Source: Campylobacter sp. (lineage in GTDB: Bacteria > Campylobacterota > Campylobacteria > Campylobacterales > Campylobacteraceae). Taken from it: DNA of 7,320 nt. The translations under genes were made by a program, and so were the position numbers. Of this stretch, positions 1 through 6,410 are shown piece after piece. A model generated the notes under the pieces. The model did no database searches. It saw only the letters and a list, made by a program, of their open reading frames with translations, and was not told the DNA's origin. The DNA lies in assembly GCA_017506845.1 (NCBI GenBank), contig JAFVMP010000023.1:1-7320 (forward strand), given 5' to 3'. Each line of letters begins with the position of its first letter. The first letter of the stretch is position 1.

Positions 1-249
1 AAAGAAAATGAACCTTTTAGCGATGAAACTATCTCAAATATTGCAAATTCACTCAAAAAAGAGTTACCAAATTTAAATAGCGATGATGCTAAAATAGAGT
101 TAAAAAGTTCACTTTTAGATATGTTTGATGAGATGCTAAAAGAACATAAAACTAAAAATAACAACTTAAATAAATCTCTACTAGAACAGACTCAAAAGCT
201 ATTTGAAAATATGCTAAAACCGCAAAATAATCTAAATTATTATGCATAA
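1..249 (+). CDS. C-terminal fragment of an unidentified hydrophilic protein
   Basis: Frame 1 is open from the window edge to a TAA at 247-249, giving 82 visible residues; the start lies upstream of the window. The fragment is rich in Lys, Asn, Glu and Leu, has no membrane segment and no cysteine, and looks largely helical (for example LLDMFDEMLKEHK followed by LLEQTQKLFENMLK). It ends in NNLNYYA. I recognise no domain, so no function is assigned. The stop codon lies inside the left arm of a strong terminator hairpin, which supports this as a real gene end and separates it from the dut operon. Codon use and base composition match the downstream genes. Confidence 0.75.
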   Translation, partial: KENEPFSDETISNIANSLKKELPNLNSDDAKIELKSSLLDMFDEMLKEHKTKNNNLNKSLLEQTQKLFENMLKPQNNLNYYA

Positions 250-275
250 GCTTGCTACTTTAGCAAGCTTTTTTT
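248..275 (+). terminator. Intrinsic terminator of the upstream gene
   Basis: A perfect 10-bp stem, AAGCTTGCTA (248-257) pairing with TAGCAAGCTT (261-270), has a 3-nt CTT loop and continues into a T run through 275. The left arm begins within the TAA stop codon of the preceding gene. This is a classic rho-independent terminator for + strand transcription and isolates the first gene from dut. Confidence 0.9.
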
Positions 276-290
276 AGGCCAAATTTCATA

Positions 291-317
291 TATAATTAAA
301 CAAATTTACTGTATAAT
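291..317 (+). promoter_or_regulatory. Candidate sigma70 promoter region for the dut operon, two tandem -10 boxes
   Basis: Two perfect TATAAT hexamers lie at 291-296 and 312-317, 21 bp apart, in the only intergenic gap before the + operon. The second is preceded by TG, which helps recognition at promoters without a clear -35. Campylobacter sigma70 promoters generally lack a conserved -35 and rely on a strong -10 with T-rich upstream DNA, which fits. The predicted leaders would be roughly 20-25 nt from the proximal box and 40-45 nt from the distal one. Which box is used cannot be told from sequence. Confidence 0.6.
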
Positions 318-346
318 CTTAGATTTAAAATTTTAAGGCGTAGATT

Positions 347-1042
347 ATGATGTATAGAAATTTAATAAAAGAGATGTTAAATCTCCAACAGCAACTAAAT
401 GATGATACTAATGGTATTGGCTGGGAGATGGGGCATACTAAAGATGGTAAATTAATTAGCTGGAAACGCTGCATTTATATGGAGTGTGCCGAGCTAATTG
501 ATAGCTTTGCGTGGAAACATTGGAAGGCTATAAATTCTCCACTAGATGTAGATAATATTGCCATTGAAATTGTTGATATTTGGCATTTTATTATGAGCCT
601 TGGACTAGAGAAGTATAAGATAAATTCCCTTGGCAATATTGATAATTTAACTGATGATATAGTATCAACTAGTGGATTTAATGAGTTTTGTAAAGAGCCA
701 TATAATATAAAAGAGTATAGTATCTATGAAATTATAAACGATACTGAGCTAATTATAAATCGCTGCAGTGGATTTAATATAAATTTCTTCGACCTTTTAA
801 GAGATTATTTTAGGGTTTCATTAAAATGTGGAGTAAATTTACAAAAGCTATTTAATATCTATATTGGCAAAAATGTTTTAAATAAATTCCGTCAAGATCA
901 CGGCTATAAAGATGGAAGCTATATAAAAATTTGGAATGGTGTAGAGGATAATGCTGTGATGAATGAAATTTTACAAAATGGCGCTAGTAGCGTAGATGAA
1001 ATTTACGCTAAACTTAAAACTGCCTACCAAAATATCCGATGA
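347..1042 (+). CDS. dut: Dimeric all-alpha dUTPase (dUTP diphosphatase)
   Basis: This 231-residue protein should hydrolyse dUTP (and dUDP, as dimeric dUTPases do) to dUMP and release phosphate products, keeping uracil out of DNA and feeding dTMP synthesis. It belongs to the all-alpha NTP pyrophosphatase superfamily (MazG/HisE/dimeric dUTPase), not the trimeric beta type. The Mg2+-binding ExxE...ExxD signature is complete: E46 and E49 in MECAELID, E74 and D77 in AIEIVDIW. The C-terminal substrate and phosphate motif FRQDHGYKDG (residues 181-190) is present, followed by Y192, K194 and W196. Length matches the Campylobacter jejuni enzyme (about 229 residues). An AAGG at 335-338, 8 nt before the first ATG, favours that ATG over the second at 350. 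It leads a four-gene operon; its TGA overlaps the next ATG by 4 nt. Confidence 0.95.
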   Translation: MMYRNLIKEMLNLQQQLNDDTNGIGWEMGHTKDGKLISWKRCIYMECAELIDSFAWKHWKAINSPLDVDNIAIEIVDIWHFIMSLGLEKYKINSLGNIDNLTDDIVSTSGFNEFCKEPYNIKEYSIYEIINDTELIINRCSGFNINFFDLLRDYFRVSLKCGVNLQKLFNIYIGKNVLNKFRQDHGYKDGSYIKIWNGVEDNAVMNEILQNGASSVDEIYAKLKTAYQNIR

Positions 1043-1755
1043 ATAGTATAATCAAACGCTCGCTAAGCGACTTTTTAACTTTTAGATTTTTAGCACTTTC
1101 ATTTTTGCCGCTTTTTATTTCACTTGGAAGCTTGATTGGGTTAGTGATATATTTTGGCGGTGATGTTTTTAGCATTTTAGCCCGTCCTAGCATTGAAGCA
1201 TATGCTAATGGAGATGGATTTATAGCGTGGCTTTTATCTCTTAGCGTTGTGCAGTTTATGATAACTTCATCATTTTATCTAATTAGTATATTTTTAGCTA
1301 TTTTATTAAGTGTAGCAATTGCAGGTATTATAACTGGATTTTTAACACCATATGTAGTTAAATATATAAACGATAAGTATTATGGCTATAACTCAACTCC
1401 GCTACCTAGTAATATGCATGTTTTTAAGCTAATTGGTATTACTATTATTAAATTTATTCTAATATTTTTAATATGTATACCACTTTTATTTATTCCTGTG
1501 TTAAATTTATTTATTCTAAATTTACCATTTTTTTATCTATTTTATCGCTTAATGCTCATTGATATAGCTAGTAATACTTCTGATAGCTTAATCTTTGAAA
1601 TAGATATGCAAAAAGGTGGTGGGGTTAAATTTTTTAGCGCTTCAGTACTATTTTATATTCTAACATTAGTGCCATTTGTTGGACTATTTTTACAGATATT
1701 CTTTGTAATATTTTTAAGCCATATATTGTTAGAGAAAAATTCAAGAGGATTTTAA
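1039..1755 (+). CDS. EI24/CysZ-like integral membrane protein
   Basis: This 238-residue, strongly hydrophobic protein has membrane segments at about residues 17-39, 72-103, 130-168 (probably two passes or a pass plus a re-entrant loop) and 198-229. The pattern after residue 148, with PLLFIPVLN, LNLPFFY and a polar YRLMLIDIAS stretch, resembles the EI24 family (Pfam EI24), which includes the sulfate permease CysZ; this is recalled similarity, not a search. The substrate is unknown: sulfate transport is only one possibility, and no sulfur-assimilation gene is nearby. Its ATG overlaps the dut stop as ATGA and I see no Shine-Dalgarno before it, so translation probably depends on coupling to dut. 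Its own TAA shares a base with the ATG of the next gene. Confidence 0.75.
   Translation: MNSIIKRSLSDFLTFRFLALSFLPLFISLGSLIGLVIYFGGDVFSILARPSIEAYANGDGFIAWLLSLSVVQFMITSSFYLISIFLAILLSVAIAGIITGFLTPYVVKYINDKYYGYNSTPLPSNMHVFKLIGITIIKFILIFLICIPLLFIPVLNLFILNLPFFYLFYRLMLIDIASNTSDSLIFEIDMQKGGGVKFFSASVLFYILTLVPFVGLFLQIFFVIFLSHILLEKNSRGF
1744..1749 (+). promoter_or_regulatory. Strong ribosome binding site for the Na/Pi transporter gene
   Basis: AGAGGA lies 5 nt before the ATG at 1755 and inside the last codons of the preceding gene. It is the best Shine-Dalgarno in the + operon and fixes the start in the TAATG junction, suggesting that this gene is translated efficiently in its own right. Confidence 0.75.
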
Positions 1756-3506
1756 TGAAAAATATTCTATTTTTTGGTTTTATTGGTTTAACCTGCGTAT
1801 TAATGTATCTTAGCCAAAGCTTTCTTACTATTATTTTTGGAATTTGTATATTTTTATATGCTATGAGTGTATTAGAAAAAAGTTTTTCTATGATGGCAAG
1901 TCTAGATAAATTTTTAAAAAAGATGACAAAAAGAAACTTCCAAAGCTTTTTATTTGGTGCAGTTAGCGCTACAGTAATGCAATCAAGCGGTCTTGTTAGC
2001 GTTCTTGCAATATCATTTTTAAGTGCTGGACTAATCACATTAGCCTCAGGTTTAGCTATCATTTATGGAATAAATTTAGCCGCTATTACTACTGGCTGGT
2101 TTTTAGCTGGTTTTGGTCTAAAGGTAAATATCGCTGCTTACTCTATGCCTTTAATAGTTATAGGTATGTTATGTATGGTAAATAAAACTGAAAAAATTAA
2201 AGGTTTTGGATATTTTTTATTTAGTATCGGTCTTTTATTTCTTGGCATTTCATATATGAAAGGCGGCTTTGATCATATCAAAGATAGCATTGATCTATCG
2301 CAATTTGCGATGTCTGGAATGGCTGGGTTGATTGTTTATACCTTTGTAGGAATTATAGTTACAGTATTAATCCAAAGCTCGCACGCATCTCTTACTCTAG
2401 CTTTAGCAGCACTAAGTGTAGGACAGATAACCTATGATAATGCTGTTGGTATTGCCATTGGCTCAAATGTTGGCTCAACAATTATGGCAATTATTGGCTC
2501 CTTAAATGCAAATATGGAGGGTAAAAAGCTCACTGTTGCTCATGTGTTATTTAATGTAACATGTGCAATTGTTAGCGTTATACTAATCGTACCTTTTATG
2601 TATATTACTGATGTAACTAGTGCATATTTTGGAATCGCAGATGATGATTACACTCTTAAACTAGCAGTATTCTTATCATATTTTAACGCATTAGGAGTTA
2701 TTATATTTTACCCACTTATTCCACTTATGGAAAAACTTTTAAATAAATATATGAAAGACTCACGAAAAAGAAGTAAAATCGATAGCGCTAAATATCTTGA
2801 TGAGCAATCCTTGCAATTCCCTGATAGTGCGCTTGAAGTACTTGGCAAGGAGCTTTTACATCTTTATTCTAATGCAAACTCCATTATAGCTAAAGCTATT
2901 AGCATAAGTAGCAGCGATATCCAAAATAGCGATATTTCAGCAAAAGATATAATAAAGCTACGCCAAACTCCAATTAAAATGGATTATGATGAACTATATA
3001 ACAATAGATTTAAAGAGATTTATAGTCAAATCATCGACTACGCTATATTAGCTGGAACCAATGCAAAACCTGAACAGTTAAGTAAATTTATGGATATTAG
3101 ACGTGCAGCACTAATTATGGCTGAGACGCTAAAGGATATGAAAAACACTCAACCAAATGTCTTTAAATATATCACTAGTTCCAACCAATATGCTAAAGAA
3201 GAGTATGATAGATTAAGAGTTGAGATGTTAGAGTGTCTTCGCATTATGTATAATATTGCAAGCATTAAAGATATAGATGAGTTAGAAGCTCAAATAAAAA
3301 ATCTACGCAAAATTTACAATGCATATGATAGTGAGTTTGACTTTGATGTGCTAATCATAAATAAAAAAATTACCAATAAAATGGCAACTTCTCTTATGAA
3401 TGATACGGTAATGATGAAGAATACAACTAAAGGTATGCTAAAGGTTGCTGAGATGATATTTGCACATCATCACAATCAATCATTAAATGAAAGCACAACT
3501 GCGTGA
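1755..3506 (+). CDS. Na/Pi-cotransporter family protein with C-terminal PhoU-like domain
   Basis: A 583-residue inner-membrane protein of the Na+/phosphate symporter family (NptA/YjbB-like, related to eukaryotic SLC34). Residues 1 to about 330 are hydrophobic and hold the two inverted QSS repeats that form the transport core: Q76-S-S with downstream G105-I-N107, and Q207-S-S with G236-S-N238-V-G-S-T. From about residue 355 to 575 the protein is soluble, helical and charged, as expected of the PhoU-like domain fused to bacterial members. Expected role: phosphate movement across the inner membrane; in YjbB-type proteins this may be export of excess phosphate, so direction is uncertain. The first repeat is degenerate (no SAT after QSS, GINLAA in place of GxNxGTT). 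It sits third in the dut operon, with no pho regulatory gene in view. Family assignment is firm; substrate is inferred. Confidence 0.88.
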   Translation: MKNILFFGFIGLTCVLMYLSQSFLTIIFGICIFLYAMSVLEKSFSMMASLDKFLKKMTKRNFQSFLFGAVSATVMQSSGLVSVLAISFLSAGLITLASGLAIIYGINLAAITTGWFLAGFGLKVNIAAYSMPLIVIGMLCMVNKTEKIKGFGYFLFSIGLLFLGISYMKGGFDHIKDSIDLSQFAMSGMAGLIVYTFVGIIVTVLIQSSHASLTLALAALSVGQITYDNAVGIAIGSNVGSTIMAIIGSLNANMEGKKLTVAHVLFNVTCAIVSVILIVPFMYITDVTSAYFGIADDDYTLKLAVFLSYFNALGVIIFYPLIPLMEKLLNKYMKDSRKRSKIDSAKYLDEQSLQFPDSALEVLGKELLHLYSNANSIIAKAISISSSDIQNSDISAKDIIKLRQTPIKMDYDELYNNRFKEIYSQIIDYAILAGTNAKPEQLSKFMDIRRAALIMAETLKDMKNTQPNVFKYITSSNQYAKEEYDRLRVEMLECLRIMYNIASIKDIDELEAQIKNLRKIYNAYDSEFDFDVLIINKKITNKMATSLMNDTVMMKNTTKGMLKVAEMIFAHHHNQSLNESTTA

Positions 3507-3512
3507 TAGAAT

Positions 3513-4475
3513 ATGATAAAGCGTCCACATAATAAATATAAAAAAGTTAGAAATAATGTCGAACAGCCTTTAATGCAGTGTAAAAAAGAGCAGTTTGTTT
3601 TAAAGATTTCACTAGCTTGTGCTGTAGTGCTAGCAGTTTTTGGAATTGCTTATGGAATTTATATTGGTTCTAAGGCAATTATTTTTGATGGATTAGTAGC
3701 ATTTTTATCAATTATCTTAATACTACTTAGCGTTATCACATCTAAATTTATATACAAAGAAGATGATGATACCTTTCAGTATGGATATATGCGCTTTGAG
3801 CCAATGGTGAATCTATTTAAAAGCCTAATTTTACTTTTGTTATGTATGTATGCGATGGTTAATGGAGTTCAGGCGATTTTATCTGGTGGATATGAAGTTG
3901 AATTTGATAAGGCTATGCTTTACTCATTTTTCTCTATGATATTATCTATTGGAATTTGGCTTTTTACATCATATCAAGCCAAAATTTTACAATCTCCTCT
4001 AATCTCAGTTGATAGTCTTGAGTGGCTAATTGATAGTGTGCTATATCTAGGTGGATTTGTAGTTTTTGGAACAGTTTGGCTATTTGATAGAGAGAGCCAA
4101 TCAGAATGGGCTAAATACCTTGATCCAGGGCTTTTAGTAGTACTTTCAATGATTTTAGGTGTTATGCCACTTAAGGTTTTTATAAAAAATTTAGCTGATT
4201 TAGTTATGGTTGCACCAAAAGATATGGATGATAAAATAGATGAATTACTTCAATCTTTATCTAAAGAGTATAATTTTAGCGACTATGATACGCATGTAGC
4301 AAAAAGTGGAAGATTTTTTATGATCGAAGTAAATATATTGATGGGTGAATCATTTAAGCTTCAAAGCATAGATGAATTTGATCTAATTAGAGATAAGATA
4401 GAACGAGGGCTTGAGATTCCAAGCTATAAAATTTGGCTTAGTGTAAGCTTTACTAAAAATCCAAAATGGCTTTAA
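3513..4475 (+). CDS. Divergent cation diffusion facilitator (CDF) family transporter
   Basis: A 320-residue protein with a basic N-terminal tail (1-25), about six membrane segments (about 28-51, 57-80, 97-122, 134-154, 172-191, 205-225) and a soluble C-terminal domain (235-320), the CDF architecture. CDF proteins are usually divalent metal/H+ antiporters that export Zn, Fe, Mn, Co or Cd. Aligned by eye with Escherichia coli YiiP, the transport-site residues D45, D49, H153 and D157 become D59, A63, E170 and D174, and the H75 equivalent is Y92. A histidine-free site suggests a metal preference other than Zn, but this is inference. The start is 6 nt after the previous stop with only a weak ribosome site (ATAGA). 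The last codons form half of the shared terminator palindrome. Family confidence is high; substrate is unknown. Confidence 0.85.
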   Translation: MIKRPHNKYKKVRNNVEQPLMQCKKEQFVLKISLACAVVLAVFGIAYGIYIGSKAIIFDGLVAFLSIILILLSVITSKFIYKEDDDTFQYGYMRFEPMVNLFKSLILLLLCMYAMVNGVQAILSGGYEVEFDKAMLYSFFSMILSIGIWLFTSYQAKILQSPLISVDSLEWLIDSVLYLGGFVVFGTVWLFDRESQSEWAKYLDPGLLVVLSMILGVMPLKVFIKNLADLVMVAPKDMDDKIDELLQSLSKEYNFSDYDTHVAKSGRFFMIEVNILMGESFKLQSIDEFDLIRDKIERGLEIPSYKIWLSVSFTKNPKWL

Positions 4476-4492
4476 GTTATTTTGGATTTTTA
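4454..4492. terminator. Bidirectional terminator shared by two convergent genes
   Basis: TAAAAATCCAAAAT (4454-4467) and ATTTTGGATTTTTA (4479-4492) form a perfect 14-bp inverted repeat around an 11-nt loop (4468-4478). Each arm carries an A tract at the 5' side and a T tract at the 3' side, so the hairpin can end transcripts from both operons. It contains only two G:C pairs, so it may be a moderate terminator. The arms lie inside the coding ends of both genes; the two stop codons (4473-4475 and 4477-4479) fall in or at the edge of the loop. Confidence 0.75.
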
Positions 4493-5064
4493 TTAATCAT
4501 CCACCAAAGGATAGAAAATTGTAAATTTGGAGCCTTTATCTTGCTTTCATCATATATAAAATCTAAAATCTCGCTACGCTTTATAAAAACTAATTCTATC
4601 TTCTCATCATCTATCCCGCCACCTAAGCCAAGCTTCATACTCTCATCAATTTGGGCGTAAAATAAAACTTGACAATTAGCCCCAAATCCAAGCGCTGTAA
4701 AACTACTAGTAACGCGCTCTACATCATTTAAGCTATATCCAGTTTCTTCCATAATCTCTTCAATTATAGTTGTTTTAGCATCTAGCCCTTTATCCATAAT
4801 ACCCGCACAAAGCTCATATGTAAGGCCATTTTTGTTTTGAATTTGATTTTTATCTTGATAGTACCATACAGATGGACGAAACTGCCTAACAAATAAAAAT
4901 GAATCAAATTCCCTATGATATAAAAGACAACTTACACTATCATGCGCCTCTACGCAATCCCAGCGTTTATCCTTGCCATCTTGAGTATATAAGATACTAA
5001 AAGGCTTTACAAATTTTGACTCCTTTAGTGGCACAACTCTTAAATTGCTTATAGTAAAATCCAT
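4477..5064 (-). CDS. Nudix hydrolase, NUDT14-like (UDP-sugar/ADP-ribose pyrophosphatase type)
   Basis: A 195-residue cytoplasmic Nudix protein. The Nudix box spans residues 88-110 (G88 to Y110) and keeps the metal-binding E103, E106, E107 and G109, but the usual upstream Glu is L94 and the usual Arg of REUxEE is E102. Before it come VRQFRPSVWY (59-68) and ELCAGIMD (84-91), and after it ALGFGANCQVLFYAQ. This resembles NUDT14 (human UDP-glucose pyrophosphatase) and related ADP-ribose/UDP-sugar pyrophosphatases, which cleave the diphosphate to sugar phosphate plus NMP with Mg2+. Substrate is not settled by sequence. Its start lies inside mgtE (16-nt overlap, different frame) with GGGG 8 nt upstream as a weak ribosome site, so translation is probably coupled to mgtE. 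The C-terminal NKNPK is encoded in the shared terminator palindrome. Confidence 0.88.
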   Translation of the reverse strand: MDFTISNLRVVPLKESKFVKPFSILYTQDGKDKRWDCVEAHDSVSCLLYHREFDSFLFVRQFRPSVWYYQDKNQIQNKNGLTYELCAGIMDKGLDAKTTIIEEIMEETGYSLNDVERVTSSFTALGFGANCQVLFYAQIDESMKLGLGGGIDDEKIELVFIKRSEILDFIYDESKIKAPNLQFSILWWMINKNPK

Positions 5065-6410
5065 GTTGCTAACCCCAAAAATACAAAAAATCCAATAATA
5101 TCAGTTGCAGTAGTTAAAAATACAGTACTTCCTACAGCCGGATCAAGCCCTACACGCTTTAGCGTAAGTGGGATAAATGTACCTAAAAATGCCGCCATTA
5201 TAATATTGGCCACCATTGCTACACCAATAACTACTCCAAGCATTGGCATATCAAACCAAATTCCTACTAAAATCCCTAAAAATATAGCAAAAATCAGCGA
5301 GTTAAAAACTGCCATTATTATCTCTTTTTTAAGTACAGCCCAAAAATCCCCAAGCTCAATCTCTCCAAGGGCAAGCCTCCTTACTGTAACGGCTAAGGTT
5401 TGGTTTCCAGCATTGCCACCCATACTAGCAACTATTGGCATTAATACTGCAAGCGCTACTAAACTCTCAATAGACTTTTCAAAAAAACCAATCACAATTA
5501 CGCCCAAAATCGCTGTAATTAAATTCACAAACAACCAAGCAGCCCTAGCGCGTCCAGTTTTTACAAGTCCCTCTTCTTCAGCTTCATCATCAACACCTGC
5601 TAGATGATAAATCTGCTCAGTCGCACTCTCTTCTAAAAAATCGTGAATATCATCTGTTGTAATGCGGCCAAGTAGCACACCAGCTCTATTTGTAACAGCA
5701 ATAGCACTTAAATCATAATCCATAATCATATCAGCAGCTATCTTTATATCATCACTATCAATTGCAAAATGCGGCTTAAATTTCTCCTCATCTTGACTTA
5801 CTATCTGACTTAAATTTAGATTAAAATCATAGGTTATTAGATCCTCAAGTGCGATTGTATGTTTTAATACGCCCTCTTCATCTACAACAAAAAGTGAAAA
5901 AACATTTTCTATTCTATCTTCTTGTTTCATAATGCGAAATCTAGCTATAGCACTGCCTAGACTCTCATCTAATCTAGCACTAAATAGCTCTGTTTGCATA
6001 TATGCACCAGCTTCATTCTCTTCATAGTTTATAAGCTTGCTAATCTCTTTTTGACTATCTATCTCAAGCGAGCTAAATAATTCTTTAGCCTTTTCTTCAT
6101 CTATCTCTTCTATAGTCTGTATAAGGTCAGTAGCGTCATCACTCTCAAGCTCATCTATCGCCTCAGCTATCTTATCGTTTGGGATATTTTCTATCACATC
6201 ACGGAGCATATGCTCAGGCATCTCCATAGCTGCTTCACCAAGAGTTTGCGCATCAAGCTTTTCTAAATACTTAGCATACTCATCCTCATCAAGGATTTTT
6301 AGCCTTTTTAAATGGCTTGCTACATCAGCTGGACTTAACTCATTCTCATCTACGATATGTTTTTGAAGCTGTTCTTTTACCTCTTCTAAATTTGAATTTG
6401 GCATGATCAT
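5049..6410 (-). CDS. mgtE: Magnesium transporter MgtE
   Basis: A 453-residue protein with the full MgtE layout. The acidic N domain (about 20-135) is the helical superhelix that senses Mg2+; a pair of CBS domains follows (about 138-198 and 200-262); a connecting helix rich in Glu/Asp comes next (about 263-285); five membrane segments run from about 292 to 453. Pore motifs are intact: PIVASMGGNAGNQ (325-337), DPA at 423-425 and D437 in TTATDIIG, the position of the pore Asp D432 of Thermus thermophilus MgtE. It should be a Mg2+ channel gated shut by high cytosolic Mg2+. It overlaps the preceding peptidase gene by ATGA. A second ATG at 6404-6402 (M3) sits 8 nt after GAG of the ACAGAG element, against 2 nt for the first ATG, so translation may begin at M3. 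Confidence 0.95.
   Translation of the reverse strand: MIMPNSNLEEVKEQLQKHIVDENELSPADVASHLKRLKILDEDEYAKYLEKLDAQTLGEAAMEMPEHMLRDVIENIPNDKIAEAIDELESDDATDLIQTIEEIDEEKAKELFSSLEIDSQKEISKLINYEENEAGAYMQTELFSARLDESLGSAIARFRIMKQEDRIENVFSLFVVDEEGVLKHTIALEDLITYDFNLNLSQIVSQDEEKFKPHFAIDSDDIKIAADMIMDYDLSAIAVTNRAGVLLGRITTDDIHDFLEESATEQIYHLAGVDDEAEEEGLVKTGRARAAWLFVNLITAILGVIVIGFFEKSIESLVALAVLMPIVASMGGNAGNQTLAVTVRRLALGEIELGDFWAVLKKEIIMAVFNSLIFAIFLGILVGIWFDMPMLGVVIGVAMVANIIMAAFLGTFIPLTLKRVGLDPAVGSTVFLTTATDIIGFFVFLGLATWILL

Noticed and set aside
276..346. Riboswitch or leader RNA before dut
   Set aside because: The gap is about 70 bases, A/T-rich, without a stable stem beyond the upstream terminator; a simple promoter explains it.
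1634..2062. Open frame of 142 codons on the - strand
   Set aside because: It lies antisense across the end of the EI24-like gene and the start of the Na/Pi gene, both clearly real, and its translation shows no recognisable domain or ribosome site.
4466..4660. Open frame of 64 codons on the + strand after the CDF gene
   Set aside because: It is antisense to the Nudix C-terminus, begins inside the CDF gene within the terminator repeat, and has no family resemblance.
5206..5607. Open frame of 133 codons on the + strand inside mgtE
   Set aside because: Its Ile/Thr/Ser/Pro/Ala-rich composition is what antisense reading of a membrane-domain gene gives; mgtE in this stretch contains intact pore motifs.
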